A stretch of 64,000 bases of DNA from Rhodovulum sp. P5 (GCF_002079305.1 NZ_CP015039.1:2439501-2503500); one strand, 5' to 3'; shown: positions 40,925 to 50,198, counted from the stretch's first letter. Made by a program: numbers and translations. Notes: generated from the sequence alone by a model not told the origin.

Positions 40925-42298
40925 ATGTTCGATACGGTCCTTATTGCCAATCGGGGGGAAATCGCCTTGCGCATCCTGCGCGCCTGCCGGGCGCTGGGCC
41001 TGCGGACTGTGGCGGTCCATTCCGAGGCGGATGCCGGTCTGCGCCATGTCGCGCTGGCGGACCGGTCCTTGTGCATCGGCCCCGCTGCGGCAAGCGAAAG
41101 CTATCTTCACACGGAGCGCATCCTGTTGGCTGCGGAACTGACGGGCGCGCAGGCGATCCATCCCGGCTATGGCTTCCTGTCCGAGAACGCCGATTTCGCC
41201 GCGGCGGTCGAAGGTGCGGGGCTGACCTTTATCGGGCCGAATGCGCGGGCGATCCGTACCATGGGCGACAAGGTCGCGGCGAAACAGGCGATGCGTGAGG
41301 CGGGTGTACCTTGCGTGCCCGGCTCGGACGGGGCCTTGCCCGACGATCCGCAGGCGATCCAGGCGGTCGCGGCGAAGGTTGGCTATCCGGTGCTGGTCAA
41401 GGCCGCCGGCGGCGGCGGCGGGCGCGGCATGCGGGTCGTCCGCGTGGCCGAGGATCTGGACCGCGCCGTTTCCACCACCCGGACGGAGGCGCGGCAGGCC
41501 TTCGGCAATCCGACCCTTTATCTTGAGAAGTTCCTCGACCGTCCGCGGCATATCGAGATTCAGGTGCTGGCCGACGCCCATGGCGACGCCGTCTGGCTGG
41601 GGGAGCGGGACTGCTCTCTCCAGCGCCGCCATCAGAAGGTGATCGAGGAAGCCCCGGCACCGGGTATTCCCCGCGACGCGATTGCCGACATCGGCACGCG
41701 CTGCGTCGCAGCCTGCAAGACCCTTGGCTATGTCGGCGCCGGCACGTTCGAATTTCTCTATCAGGATGGCGGGTTCTTTTTCATCGAGATGAACACACGC
41801 CTGCAGGTCGAACATCCCGTGACTGAGATGGTGACCGGCATCGATATCGTCTGCGAACAGATCCGGATCGCCCAAGGTCATCCGCTGTCGGTTGCGCAGG
41901 ACGATATCCTTATCCATGGCCACGCCATCGAATGCAGGATCAATGCCGAGGACCCGGACAAATTCCTGCCGTCCCCCGGTCAGGTCACGGACTGGCTGCC
42001 GCCGGGCGGGCCCGGTGTGCGAGTCGAGTCGCATCTTTATCCCGGGTATCAGGTTCCCCCGCATTACGACTCCCTCATTGCCAAGATCGTCACCCATGGG
42101 CCGGATCGCGCGGTTGCGTTGGCCCGGATGCAAACGGCCCTGGCAGAGACGGTCATCGGCGGGATCGACACCAACATCGCCCTGCATCTGCGATTGCTGG
42201 CCGATCCGGGCGTGCGGGCCGGCGGGATCGACATTCATTACCTTGAGGCGCTGATCGCCGCCGGGCACGGGACGGGGGCTGCCGATGACGCTGGATGA
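40925..42298 (+). CDS. accC: AccC-like biotin carboxylase
   Basis: The 457-residue protein is a full biotin carboxylase: [29 protein letters not shown], the Gly-rich [15 protein letters not shown] loop and [14 protein letters not shown] with catalytic residues. It starts 4 bases after accB and overlaps the next gene by 14 bases. No carboxyltransferase subunit is nearby, so its acceptor substrate cannot be named. Confidence 0.92.
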   Translation: MFDTVLIANRGEIALRILRACRALGLRTVAVHSEADAGLRHVALADRSLCIGPAAASESYLHTERILLAAELTGAQAIHPGYGFLSENADFAAAVEGAGLTFIGPNARAIRTMGDKVAAKQAMREAGVPCVPGSDGALPDDPQAIQAVAAKVGYPVLVKAAGGGGGRGMRVVRVAEDLDRAVSTTRTEARQAFGNPTLYLEKFLDRPRHIEIQVLADAHGDAVWLGERDCSLQRRHQKVIEEAPAPGIPRDAIADIGTRCVAACKTLGYVGAGTFEFLYQDGGFFFIEMNTRLQVEHPVTEMVTGIDIVCEQIRIAQGHPLSVAQDDILIHGHAIECRINAEDPDKFLPSPGQVTDWLPPGGPGVRVESHLYPGYQVPPHYDSLIAKIVTHGPDRAVALARMQTALAETVIGGIDTNIALHLRLLADPGVRAGGIDIHYLEALIAAGHGTGAADDAG

Positions 42299-42671
42299 GA
42301 TCGAGCACCTCATGCGGCTGGTGCGCCAGCAGGGGCTTTCGGAACTGGTGCACCAAGGTCGCGATACGCGGATCGCGCTCCGGGCCGCGACATCTGCTGC
42401 GCCCATCGCCGACCCCGCCCCGCCACAGCCGGAGGCCGCGCAGGTCGTGCGCGCATCGCATTTCGGCCTGTTCCGCGCGGTCCATCCCGGGCGCACCGAA
42501 CCGGAGGCCACGATCGGGCAACAGGTGACCGCAGGCCAGATCCTTGCCTTCATCGAGGCCGGGAGGCTGCTCCATCCCGTGGTGGCGGAAACGCCGGGTA
42601 CCCTTGGGGAGTGCCTTGTCGCGGACGGTGCGCTTGTCGGCTATGGCGCGCCGGTATTCGCACTGGACTGA
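42285..42671 (+). CDS. Biotin-carrier-like protein lacking the biotin lysine
   Basis: The 128-residue protein has the BCCP layout: a helical N-terminus, a Pro/Ala linker and a barrel-like C-terminal domain. Where a carrier has EAMKM it has EAGRLLHPV, so there is no acceptor Lys. It overlaps accC by 14 bases and is surely co-translated. It may be a structural or regulatory partner of the carboxylase, or the inactive third part of a PxpA-linked enzyme. Its function is unknown. Its 3' end overlaps the convergent glycosyltransferase gene by 31 bases. Confidence 0.75.
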   Translation: MTLDEIEHLMRLVRQQGLSELVHQGRDTRIALRAATSAAPIADPAPPQPEAAQVVRASHFGLFRAVHPGRTEPEATIGQQVTAGQILAFIEAGRLLHPVVAETPGTLGECLVADGALVGYGAPVFALD

Positions 42672-44137
42672 ACGGTTAGGTCCGCGGCGTACCAGCAGGT
42701 GGCCGGCAGGACGTAGAGCGCGAACCGTTTCCCGCGATAGGCGCCCGTGTCCGGCGTGATCTCGGCCAGCGGTATTTCATCGCGCGCACAGGGCGGCACC
42801 TGCCCGGAGGCGACGAACAGAACGTCCCCTTCCGCGCCAGGGGGCAGCGGATGTTTCAGGGCATAGTGGTTCGGGGCCCGGCCCACCGATGGCACCGCGA
42901 AGAAGGTCAGCCCGCTGTCCCGCCCGCTGTAGAACAGGTCGGCCAGCACGTCGCGGTTTTCGGCGACGACGATGTCTTGGTGGCTGTCCTTCGCAGTGGC
43001 AATGACGGCGGCACTCATCTCTGCCCGGCCAAGATATCGCGCCAGCAAGGGCTCCCCCCCGGGCGCAAATGCCCAAGGGAACGCGCCCATCACCGGCAGG
43101 GCCAGTGCGACGGTGCCATTGACGGCAAAGGACGCCCAGCGCCACGCGGGCCGCAGCCATGGCAGAACCGCCAGCGTTCCGGCCAGATACGCAGTCGCCG
43201 CCCAGTTGGCATAGGCGCCCGACACAAGCGCCTGCCCGCAGATCAGCACAAGGATCGGCAAGGAAAAGACCAGCATCAGTCGCTGACCGAAATCGGCCCG
43301 GCCCGCGCGCATTGTCAGCCAGATCAATCCGCCGAACAGGATCGGGCCGAACACCCCGGACTGCGACGCAAGGAATTCGGCCAGCGAACCAAGCTCCACA
43401 TGCGTTCGCCCGCCCGGGTCGCGCACCCAGTCGGCATTGTCGAGCGTGTGTTCCAGCGTGCTGAACCCGTTGACGAGGTTCCAGATCACGTTCGGCGATA
43501 TGGTCAGGGCGAAGACCCCCAGAACGGTCAAGGCATCGGCCAGCCGGGGCCGCGCCTGCCGGAACAGAAGCGCCGCCAGCGGCGCGCAGATCAGGAAATA
43601 GATCGCCGCGTATTTCGACAGGAAGCCAAGGCCAAGCGCGACCCCGGTCGCAACTGCCCAACCCCGCCCACCGCCATCCAGCACCCGCAGCCACCCGGCC
43701 AGCGCAAGGGCGAGAAAGGGGAACAGGATCGTGTCGGTCGAAATCAGGATGGAGCCCACCGCAACCATCGGCAGGGTCGCATATCCCGCGGCCACAAGAA
43801 CCGCGGCCCGCGCACCCCAGAGGCCGGCCGCGATCCAACCCAGGATCAGCGCCGTCGCGCCATGAAACAGCGGCGCGGGCAGCCGCACCCAGAACGGCGC
43901 ATCGCTGCCGGCCAGATCGGTCACGGCGCGGATCACCCATCCGATCATCGGCGGCTTGGAATAGTAGCCAAAGGCCAGTTCCTGCCCCCAGAGCCAGTAC
44001 TGCGCCTCGTCCACGAACAAATCCATGCCGTTGAGGGACAGCAGCCAGACGCGCAGACCGGTGATCGCAAGCACCAGCGCGCCCGCCGGGATCAGCCAGC
44101 CGGTACGCTCAGACAGCGGTGCGGCGGCGATGGTCAT
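42641..44137 (-). CDS. ArnT-like membrane glycosyltransferase (GT39/GT83 family)
   Basis: The 498-residue protein has about ten membrane helices and the early acidic loop DLFVDEAQYWLWG, with YYSKPPMIGW just after. This is the motif of polyprenyl-phosphate-sugar-dependent transferases. Such enzymes add sugars to lipid A or glycans on the periplasmic side. It comes last in a three-gene unit with a DPM1-like GT2 and a LAB_N protein, all overlapping, which fits lipid A or polysaccharide modification. The sugar is unknown. Confidence 0.82.
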   Translation of the reverse strand: MTIAAAPLSERTGWLIPAGALVLAITGLRVWLLSLNGMDLFVDEAQYWLWGQELAFGYYSKPPMIGWVIRAVTDLAGSDAPFWVRLPAPLFHGATALILGWIAAGLWGARAAVLVAAGYATLPMVAVGSILISTDTILFPFLALALAGWLRVLDGGGRGWAVATGVALGLGFLSKYAAIYFLICAPLAALLFRQARPRLADALTVLGVFALTISPNVIWNLVNGFSTLEHTLDNADWVRDPGGRTHVELGSLAEFLASQSGVFGPILFGGLIWLTMRAGRADFGQRLMLVFSLPILVLICGQALVSGAYANWAATAYLAGTLAVLPWLRPAWRWASFAVNGTVALALPVMGAFPWAFAPGGEPLLARYLGRAEMSAAVIATAKDSHQDIVVAENRDVLADLFYSGRDSGLTFFAVPSVGRAPNHYALKHPLPPGAEGDVLFVASGQVPPCARDEIPLAEITPDTGAYRGKRFALYVLPATCWYAADLTVQSSANTGAP

Positions 44138-44423
44138 AGATCAGCCAGAGGTTCCGCAGGTAGATGAACAGCCCCATCGACTGGCCGAGGATAAAGACCG
44201 GGTCCTTGCGATAGACCGCATAGGCGAACAGGATCAGGCCGCCCGCAAGCGAGAAATACCAGAAGGCCAGCGGCACGACCGAGTTTTTCGCCCGCTCCGA
44301 CGCGATCCATTGCACCAGGAACCGGGCGGTGAACATCAACTGCCCGCCAAGGCCGATCATCACCCACCAGAACTCGGTCCAGCTGTTGACCGCAAGCCAG
44401 GAAAACGCCGTCTCAATCGACAT
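44109..44423 (-). CDS. Lipid-A-disaccharide-synthase N-terminal-domain (LAB_N) membrane protein
   Basis: The 104-residue protein has three membrane helices and the LAB_N pattern (GQLMFTARFLVQWIASERAK, then FWYFSLAGG). It is a stand-alone copy of the domain found at the N-terminus of some LpxB proteins. It overlaps its neighbours by 11 and 29 bases, which makes a tight operon for lipid-linked sugar transfer. Confidence 0.85.
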   Translation of the reverse strand: MSIETAFSWLAVNSWTEFWWVMIGLGGQLMFTARFLVQWIASERAKNSVVPLAFWYFSLAGGLILFAYAVYRKDPVFILGQSMGLFIYLRNLWLIYDHRRRTAV

Positions 44424-45147
44424 GGCCGCCCTCCGGCAGGGGACGTGCCTTCTTGCGACGCTTGATCAGCCAGGCCACGCCCACAAGATCGTGGATCCCG
44501 ACAAGGGCGCGCTGAAGGTTGTTGTATTTCGATTGCCCCGCATTGCGCTCTCGGTGCGCAACATCGACCAGCGCGATCTCCCACCCGTCGCGTTTGAACA
44601 GCGCGGGAAGATAGCGGTGCATATGGTCGAAATAGGGCAGGGCCACGAACCCGTCGCGGCGGAACCCCTTCAGCCCGCAACCTGTGTCGCGCGTGCCATC
44701 CTGCAACAGCCACGACCGCAGGGCATTGGCGAACCGCGAGGCCCAGCGTTTCGACAACGTGTCCTGCCGCTTTACCCGCTGCCCGGCGACAAGGCCCAAG
44801 CGCCCGGTCGCATCGTCGATCAGCGGCTGCCACAGCTTCGGCAGTTCCGAGGCCGGGTTCTGCCCGTCACCGTCCAGCGTACACACGATGGGTGCGCGCG
44901 CGGCGTGCACCCCGCTGTGAACGGCGGCGCTCTGCCCGCCCGAGGTCGGATGCTGCACCAGCCGAACCGAGGGGTCGGTGCGCATGATCTCGCGCACCTT
45001 GGCGGCGGTGTCGTCGGTGGAGCCGTCATCGACGACGATCACCTCATGGCTGTCGAGCGAGCCGCATGCCTTGGCAATATCGTCCAGCAGGAACGCCACG
45101 TTCCCGGTTTCATTCTTCATCGGGATCACGATCGAGACGTCGGGCAT
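44413..45147 (-). CDS. DPM1/ArnC-like family 2 glycosyltransferase
   Basis: The 244-residue protein starts VSIVIPMKNETGNV, has VVDDGSTDDT and the acidic metal motif LDGDGQNP, and ends with a basic tail. It lacks the two C-terminal helices of ArnC. It would load a sugar on a polyprenyl phosphate for the ArnT-like enzyme encoded downstream. Confidence 0.87.
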   Translation of the reverse strand: MPDVSIVIPMKNETGNVAFLLDDIAKACGSLDSHEVIVVDDGSTDDTAAKVREIMRTDPSVRLVQHPTSGGQSAAVHSGVHAARAPIVCTLDGDGQNPASELPKLWQPLIDDATGRLGLVAGQRVKRQDTLSKRWASRFANALRSWLLQDGTRDTGCGLKGFRRDGFVALPYFDHMHRYLPALFKRDGWEIALVDVAHRERNAGQSKYNNLQRALVGIHDLVGVAWLIKRRKKARPLPEGGHVD

Positions 45148-45186
45148 CGGTGCCTCGTGTATCTCCAGCCGGGGCGGTCGCCGCGG

Positions 45187-46260
45187 TTAAACATGATCGC
45201 TGCGGGCTTGTCCACCGTTTGAAGGGGCTTGGCGCAACGTGTCGCCCGGGTCGAACAGCGGCCGTAATGCCACCCGTTCACCCTTGCCCGAAAGCCCCTG
45301 TTCGGCGCAGTCGGCGATGATCTGTGCCGCGCGCCGCCCGATTTCCCGCCTGCGGATGTCCATCGTCGCGGGGCGAAGGGGCAGACCGTCCAGCAACTCG
45401 ATCCCGTTGAACCCGGCAAGGCCCAGCCGTCCGGGCACGTCGATGCCCGTCTGGATACAGTACAGCAGGCCACCCGCGGCGATCATGTCGTTGGAGTAGT
45501 AGAGGAAATCGAGGTCCGGCGTGCGCTCCAAGAGCGCCCGGGTCATCTCCCGCCCCTTGGCAAGGCCGGAGCCGCCCGAATAGAACTCCTGGTCGATGAT
45601 CTCGATACCCCGACGGGCCAGGGCGCCGGTGAACCCTTCGAACCGTTTCCGCGCGCGGTGATCCATCGGCATCTTGGTGCCCAGAAAACCGATGCGCCGA
45701 TAGCCCGCTTCGGCGATGGTCTCGGCCATCTCGGCACCCGCCCGGCGGTGCGAAATCCCGACGACGGAGTCGACCGGTTCGCCATCGAGGTCGAGGATTT
45801 CCACCACCGGGATCCCGGCGGCCCGCAACATGGCGCGGGCGGCTTCGGAATGTTCCAGACCGGCGATGATCATCCCCGATGGCCGCCACGACAGCATCTC
45901 GAACAGCACCTTTTCCTCGTGCGGCGGATCATAGCGCGACAGCCCCACCACCGGTTGCAGCGGCGTGTGTTCCAGAACCTCGTTGATGCCAGACAGCACC
46001 TCGGGGAACACCATGTTCGACAGCGTCGGAATGATGACGCCCACAAGGTTCACCCGTTGGCTGGCCAGACCGCCGGCGATCTTGTTCGGCACATAGCCAA
46101 GCTGCTTGGCCGCGGCCAGAACCTTGTCCCGTGTCTTTGCCGAGACATCGCCACTGTCGCGCAGCACGCGGCTGACCGTCATTTCCGACACGCCCGAGGC
46201 TTCGGAGACATCGCGCAGCGTAAGCGGGCGGCGCGGACGGGGCGGAACGGGGGCGGTCAC
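45187..46260 (-). CDS. LacI/GntR-type transcriptional regulator
   Basis: The 357-residue protein has a LacI helix-turn-helix (TLRDVSEASGVSEMTVSRVLR) and a periplasmic-binding-protein-like effector domain, most like gluconate-type regulators. I take the GTG at 46260 because the domain follows soon after. The open frame further upstream would run through a tRNA gene. Its target genes are not evident in the window. Confidence 0.88.
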   Translation of the reverse strand: MTAPVPPRPRRPLTLRDVSEASGVSEMTVSRVLRDSGDVSAKTRDKVLAAAKQLGYVPNKIAGGLASQRVNLVGVIIPTLSNMVFPEVLSGINEVLEHTPLQPVVGLSRYDPPHEEKVLFEMLSWRPSGMIIAGLEHSEAARAMLRAAGIPVVEILDLDGEPVDSVVGISHRRAGAEMAETIAEAGYRRIGFLGTKMPMDHRARKRFEGFTGALARRGIEIIDQEFYSGGSGLAKGREMTRALLERTPDLDFLYYSNDMIAAGGLLYCIQTGIDVPGRLGLAGFNGIELLDGLPLRPATMDIRRREIGRRAAQIIADCAEQGLSGKGERVALRPLFDPGDTLRQAPSNGGQARSDHV

Positions 46261-46373
46261 GTGGTGTTGGGTCCTGTCGCGGCTGATCGAACCAGTTAAA
46301 CGCAGCGACCGAGGAAGTCCACGCGGATGTAGGGTTGCATGGTCGCCGGTTTCCGGGGACAAAGGCGGCGCGC

Positions 46374-46450
46374 GGCCCCGTGGCTCAACAGGATAGAGCA
46401 ATCCCCTCCTAAGGGATAGGTTGCAGGTTCGAGTCCTGCCGGGGTCGCCA
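46374..46450 (+). tRNA. tRNA-Arg (anticodon CCT)
   Basis: The 77-base gene folds as a cloverleaf. The acceptor stem GGCCCCG pairs with CGGGGTC (one G-U), the D arm has GCTC/GAGC, the anticodon stem ATCCC/GGGAT has the loop CTCCTAA, and the T arm is GCAGG-TTCGAGT-CCTGC. The CCA end is encoded. Anticodon CCT reads AGG. It lies on the opposite strand to the LacI gene. Confidence 0.95.
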
Positions 46451-46507
46451 GTGTCTCGCTGGTTTCGCGCGGTCACATGATCTCAACCAAGGCAAAAGGC
46501 CGAAACG

Positions 46508-47323
46508 CTAAGGCGCGCGCTCGGGGTTGAATGCGCCGTCACTCTGAAACGGAAAGCGGGAGCCGTCGACATCCGCTGGCGGTGCGTCCCCGGTTTCTCC
46601 AAAGTCCGGAAAGCGCGGGGGCGGTAAGGTTCGCTCGGGGGGTGGCGTCGGTTGGGCAGGGCGGTTTCCCGGAAGGGCGAGGCTGCCGTAAATCAGGCCG
46701 ATGGCGATCAGCCAGCTTCCCAGGATGCGGCTTGCCGTTTCTGCCCAGCGCGCCGGGGGGATCCGGGCGGCAACGTTCAGGGTCAGGGCTACCCATAGGC
46801 CAAGGCCGAGACCGGCCAACAGCACGGTCGGATCGCCGATATCGCCCGGGTCTGACAGCTTTACCGTCATCGCATAGGCACCGCCGCCGATCAGTGCGGC
46901 GGGCCAGAGCGCGATGCGGGTCGCCCGACCGCCGGGCACAAGCGTCCCCCCGATGGCGAGCGCGGCAATCGGCAGGGTCAGGAAGTCGTGCGAGACCGCG
47001 CCGGGCAGCTCGGCAAGCCGATCCATGATCGGGACGCGCCAGAGGACAGCCGCGGCGGCACCCGCCAGCCAGACCAGCAGCAGCCCTGCGGCCGGCATGG
47101 CGCAAAACCGGGAAAGTCCGAGCCCCAGCCCCGCCAGGGGCAGCAGGAGCGGCGCGCTGAGCCATGATCGCGGCACCCAATAGGCGAGCAGGTCAGAGAT
47201 CAGAACAGCGGCGCCGAGGGCGAGGCCGCCAGCCGCCAGCAACCCGCCCAGCCAGAGCCGGGCGGTTCGCGCGGGGCGCGGGATCCGATCAGAGCACAAG
47301 GAATCCAACGCCCGCCAGCGCAA
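46508..47323 (-). CDS. Uncharacterised multi-pass membrane protein
   Basis: The 271-residue protein has about six hydrophobic helices and ends in a Pro-rich, acidic soluble tail of some 60 residues. I do not recognise the family. It overlaps the end of the hupE-like gene by 35 bases if it starts at 47323; a TTG nearer 47300 is possible. Its close link to a HupE paralogue suggests a shared metal-related role, but this is only context. Confidence 0.65.
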   Translation of the reverse strand: MRWRALDSLCSDRIPRPARTARLWLGGLLAAGGLALGAAVLISDLLAYWVPRSWLSAPLLLPLAGLGLGLSRFCAMPAAGLLLVWLAGAAAAVLWRVPIMDRLAELPGAVSHDFLTLPIAALAIGGTLVPGGRATRIALWPAALIGGGAYAMTVKLSDPGDIGDPTVLLAGLGLGLWVALTLNVAARIPPARWAETASRILGSWLIAIGLIYGSLALPGNRPAQPTPPPERTLPPPRFPDFGETGDAPPADVDGSRFPFQSDGAFNPERAP

Positions 47324-47878
47324 TCGCGGCCCCCAAAAGGCGGGATAGCCGCCCTTGCCAGATCGGGTTCAAAAGCAGGCCGACGCCGATCCCGAGGACA
47401 TGGATCATGCCGGTCGCGAGCACGAACCCGGTCGCGTAGTTGGCGGGATCGGCCGCGCGGGGCAGTTCGGCGCCATGCGCATAGCCGTGGAAGATCGCAA
47501 AGACCGCCACGATGGCAAGCGTCACCCATTCCCATGGACGCCATTCCGCGGCGATGGCGGCCCCCAGAACGATGACCGAAAGGGCAATTCCGGTTTCGAC
47601 GCGCGGCAGTGGAAGTCCGGCCGTGCCTGCCATTGCGCCGACCACCATGATCAGGGGAAAGGTGACCGGAAGCGTCCAGACCCGGCGCCCCCCATCTGCG
47701 CGCCCCATACCCCGACCGAGAACATCGCAAGCAGATGGTCGTATCCTGTCAGCGGATGCTCGAACCCGGCCGTGAAACCGCCCGGGCCGGTCGCGGTGAC
47801 ATGGGCCAGCACAAGCTGAGGGAGTGCTGCGAAAAGCAGGGTGGTCGCGAAAAACAGTGTGAAGCGGGACATGTGCAT
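47289..47878 (-). pseudogene. Second HupE/UreJ-family protein, frameshifted
   Basis: From the ATG at 47878 the frame encodes a leader ending in VLA, then HVTATG and GYDHLLAMFSVGVWGAQMGG, a good HupE start. At a run of six G (minus strand; C run at 47688-47693) the frame is lost. The rest (RRVWTLPVTFPLIMV, then IFHGYAHGAELP and VLGIGVGLLL) continues in the next frame to 47289. One added G restores a protein of about 196 residues. It may be a nickel or cobalt transporter. Real mutation and homopolymer undercall are both possible. Confidence 0.8.
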
Positions 47879-48114
47879 CGCTTGGAAAGAGGCTTCGATG
47901 GTGCAACTTTCGGGTGTGATCATGCGGCGCGCAAGGTCTTCCTTGCCACAGTTCCTGCAGGTCGCAACTGTTTTTTGGGGAAGAGTTCCGGCTACGCCAG
48001 CGGCGCAAGTCGCGGAGCAGGCGCGCATTGGTTTCCGGGTTCGGCGCGGGCGTCAGATGGGCCCCACTCAGGCGGCATCTTGCCACGGTCACTCAGCCCG
48101 AAAATCTGGCTTGC

Positions 48115-48137
48115 GAAAAGCAATAGTATAACATTAC
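48115..48137. promoter_or_regulatory. Zur-box-like site before the CobW operon
   Basis: The 23 bases GAAAAGCAATAG then TATAACATTAC agree with the gammaproteobacterial Zur consensus (GAAATGTTATANTATAACATTTC) at most positions, with a near-perfect right half. It lies 59 bases before the His-rich gene and 236 bases before the divergent hupE-like gene. The surrounding 318-base gap (47879-48196) holds no credible gene. The consensus is recalled, not computed. Confidence 0.5.
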
Positions 48138-48196
48138 GTTACAACCTGCGCTTCGCCGGCCTCAGGCAAGTGAGACACCGATGCAGGGAGAGACGA

Positions 48197-48529
48197 GTGA
48201 CCATCACCGACGACAGGATCTATGCGGAACATCTGAAACAGGCAGAGGACCATTTCCGCTGGCGGCAGGCGCATCTGGAGGCCTTGGCGACCCTGAAACG
48301 GGCCGAGGCGGCGTTGATGTTGCACGAGGCCCGGCTTGTCGGCCATGAGGCCGGGATCGCCCGGCATGAGCATCAGATCGCGCGCAATACGCAGGATGCA
48401 CCAGCGGTGGACGCAGACGACCATGCAAGGCTGGCACACGCCCACACCCAAGCTGCCGACTGCCACACGGGGCTGCTGGCGGCAATCAAGGCCGTCGCCG
48501 CCCAACTTGACGCGGAGGGTCGACAATGA
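48197..48529 (+). CDS. His-rich small protein before CobW
   Basis: The 110-residue protein is almost wholly helical and carries about eleven His residues, including [14 protein letters not shown] and AHAHTQ. It has no signal peptide or membrane span. I take the GTG at 48197, which follows GGGAGAG. It overlaps the CobW-type GTPase gene by ATGA. A metal-binding or metal-buffering role is likely from composition and place. I do not recognise the family. Confidence 0.7.
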   Translation: MTITDDRIYAEHLKQAEDHFRWRQAHLEALATLKRAEAALMLHEARLVGHEAGIARHEHQIARNTQDAPAVDADDHARLAHAHTQAADCHTGLLAAIKAVAAQLDAEGRQ

Positions 48530-49728
48530 CCAGCCCGGCAAAACTCCCGGTCACGGTCCTTTCCGGCTTTCTCGGGGCCGGCAAGACGACGCTGTTGAAC
48601 CATGTGCTGAACAACCGTGATGGCCGCCGCGTCGCGGTGATCGTCAACGACATGTCCGAGGTGAACATCGACGCCGATCTCGTGCGCGCGGGCAGCGCGT
48701 TGTCCCGTGGTGAGGAAAAGCTGGTCGAGATGAGCAACGGCTGCATCTGCTGTACCCTGCGCGACGACCTGTTGGTCGAGGTGCGCCGCCTAGCCGAGGA
48801 GGGCCGCTTCGACTATCTGCTGATCGAATCCACCGGCGTGTCGGAACCGCTGCCGGTGGCCGCCACCTTCGAATTTCGCGATGAGGAGGGGCGATCCCTG
48901 TCGGACATTTCCGAACTCGACACGATGGTGACGGTGGTCGACGCCGCGCACCTGCTGCGCGACTTCTCCAGCCAGGACTTCCTGAAGGACCGCGGCGAGG
49001 ACCTCGGCCCCGAGGATGAGCGCACGCTGGTCAACCTGCTGACCGACCAGATCGAGTTTGCCGATGTGATCGTGCTGAACAAGGTCTCGGCCGCCTCGGC
49101 CGAGGATCTGGCCGCCGCCCGTGCGATCCTGCGCGCGCTGAACGCGGATGCGAAGATCATCGAGACCGACTACGCCCGGGTGGACGCTGCCGAGATCATC
49201 GGCACGGGCCGGTTCAGCTTTGAGGCCGCCCATCGTCATCCGACCTGGGTGCAGGAGCTTTACGGTTTTGCCGACCATGTGCCCGAGGATGCGGAATACG
49301 GCATCACCAGCTTTGTCTACCGCGCGGAGCGACCCTTTGATCCGACCAGGCTGGCAGAGTTCTTCGACACGCCGCTGCCGGGCGTCATTCGGGCCAAGGG
49401 GCATTTCTGGATCGCCACGCGCCCCCATTGGGCGGGTGAGTTCTCGATGGCGGGCTCGGCGGTCGAGGTCCGTGCCCTGGGTCTTTGGTGGGCCGCGGTT
49501 CCCGAAAAGCACTGGCCACCGGAAGATCATGCGCGGATGGCCGAGCGGGTTGCGGGAGAATTCGGCGACCGGCGGCAGGAGCTTGTGTTCATCGGAACGC
49601 TTGGGGCAATGAACCCGGCCCGGATCACGTCGATGCTCGATCGCTGCCTTGTGCCGGAAACGACCTTCCAGCCCGACCGCTGGGCATGCTTGCCCGACCC
49701 GTTCCCGCAATGGGGCCATGCGGCATGA
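48526..49728 (+). CDS. CobW/ZigA-type (COG0523) metal GTPase
   Basis: The 400-residue protein has the P-loop GFLGAGKTT, the metal motif CICC in [11 protein letters not shown], the switch ESTGVSEP and a CobW C-terminal domain. COG0523 GTPases of this type insert or traffic zinc under zinc starvation. A Zur-box-like site upstream and a His-rich partner support a zinc role. It overlaps both neighbours by ATGA. Confidence 0.9.
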   Translation: MTSPAKLPVTVLSGFLGAGKTTLLNHVLNNRDGRRVAVIVNDMSEVNIDADLVRAGSALSRGEEKLVEMSNGCICCTLRDDLLVEVRRLAEEGRFDYLLIESTGVSEPLPVAATFEFRDEEGRSLSDISELDTMVTVVDAAHLLRDFSSQDFLKDRGEDLGPEDERTLVNLLTDQIEFADVIVLNKVSAASAEDLAAARAILRALNADAKIIETDYARVDAAEIIGTGRFSFEAAHRHPTWVQELYGFADHVPEDAEYGITSFVYRAERPFDPTRLAEFFDTPLPGVIRAKGHFWIATRPHWAGEFSMAGSAVEVRALGLWWAAVPEKHWPPEDHARMAERVAGEFGDRRQELVFIGTLGAMNPARITSMLDRCLVPETTFQPDRWACLPDPFPQWGHAA

Positions 49729-50045
49729 CGGGCAATGCGCGCAGCACGCTGCCCGCCCGGGCGCGACAGAATCCGATGGCGGCGCATGATCGCCTGCCCC
49801 CGCCCGCGCGCGCCTGGGTGAGCCAGGCCGTCCTGCCGTGGAGCGCGGCCTCGGTTCACCGGATCTGGCGGCGCGCGATGATCGAGACCGGATCGGAAGC
49901 CGTGGCGCTTGCGCGCCTCGCCGCGGCCGAAAACGCCAGGCTTGCCAAAGACCGGCTCGACACGGGCTTGCGGCGGGACAGGGCGGACAGCCGGTTTCCG
50001 CGACACACCCATACGGCAATATCCGGTGAAGCTGGCGGAGGGTGA
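49725..50045 (+). CDS. Small uncharacterised protein downstream of CobW
   Basis: The 106-residue basic protein is coupled to the CobW gene by an ATGA overlap. Its core ([19 protein letters not shown], then an Ala-rich helix) resembles small unknown-function proteins of Rhodobacteraceae found beside CobW genes, but I cannot name the family with certainty. No Cys pair or membrane span is seen. Confidence 0.6.
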   Translation: MTGNARSTLPARARQNPMAAHDRLPPPARAWVSQAVLPWSAASVHRIWRRAMIETGSEAVALARLAAAENARLAKDRLDTGLRRDRADSRFPRHTHTAISGEAGGG

Positions 50046-50117
50046 TTTCGTCGTTCCAGCGGCCCTCACCACCAGCATCAGCGCAGGGCCGACCATCACG
50101 AAGGGGGTATGACCACC

Positions 50118-50150
50118 ATGATCTGAGCGGGCCGCCTTGATTCAGATCAT
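50118..50150. repeat. Long dyad after the CobW operon
   Basis: ATGATCTGA and TCAGATCAT form a perfect 9-bp dyad with a 15-base G+C-rich loop. It stands 72 bases after the CobW operon and 15 bases before the putative iron box. It may be a terminator-like hairpin or a second operator. Confidence 0.45.
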
Positions 50151-50164
50151 GGGTGCGGGCCATA

Positions 50165-50187
50165 TTTCTGACTATCTCTGTCAGAAA
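50165..50187. promoter_or_regulatory. Putative iron-responsive operator, copy 1
   Basis: TTTCTGAC-TATCTCT-GTCAGAAA is a perfect 8-7-8 dyad. It contains TGA-N9-TCA, the core of RirA-type iron operators. It ends 11 bases before the peroxidase-like gene. The same design occurs before the imelysin operon at 57313-57335. Confidence 0.6.
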
Positions 50188-50198
50188 AGGGCCCGCCG

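Noticed and set aside
46261..46476. An N-terminal extension of the LacI-family gene
   Set aside because: It would be translated through the tRNA-Arg gene in antisense; the GTG at 46260 explains the gene fully.
47879..48028. An upstream in-frame extension of the hupE-like gene with a Cys-rich stretch
   Set aside because: A signal peptide begins at 47878, which would be buried by the extension; no ribosome site supports it. I also looked for a cobalamin riboswitch here and saw no B12 box.
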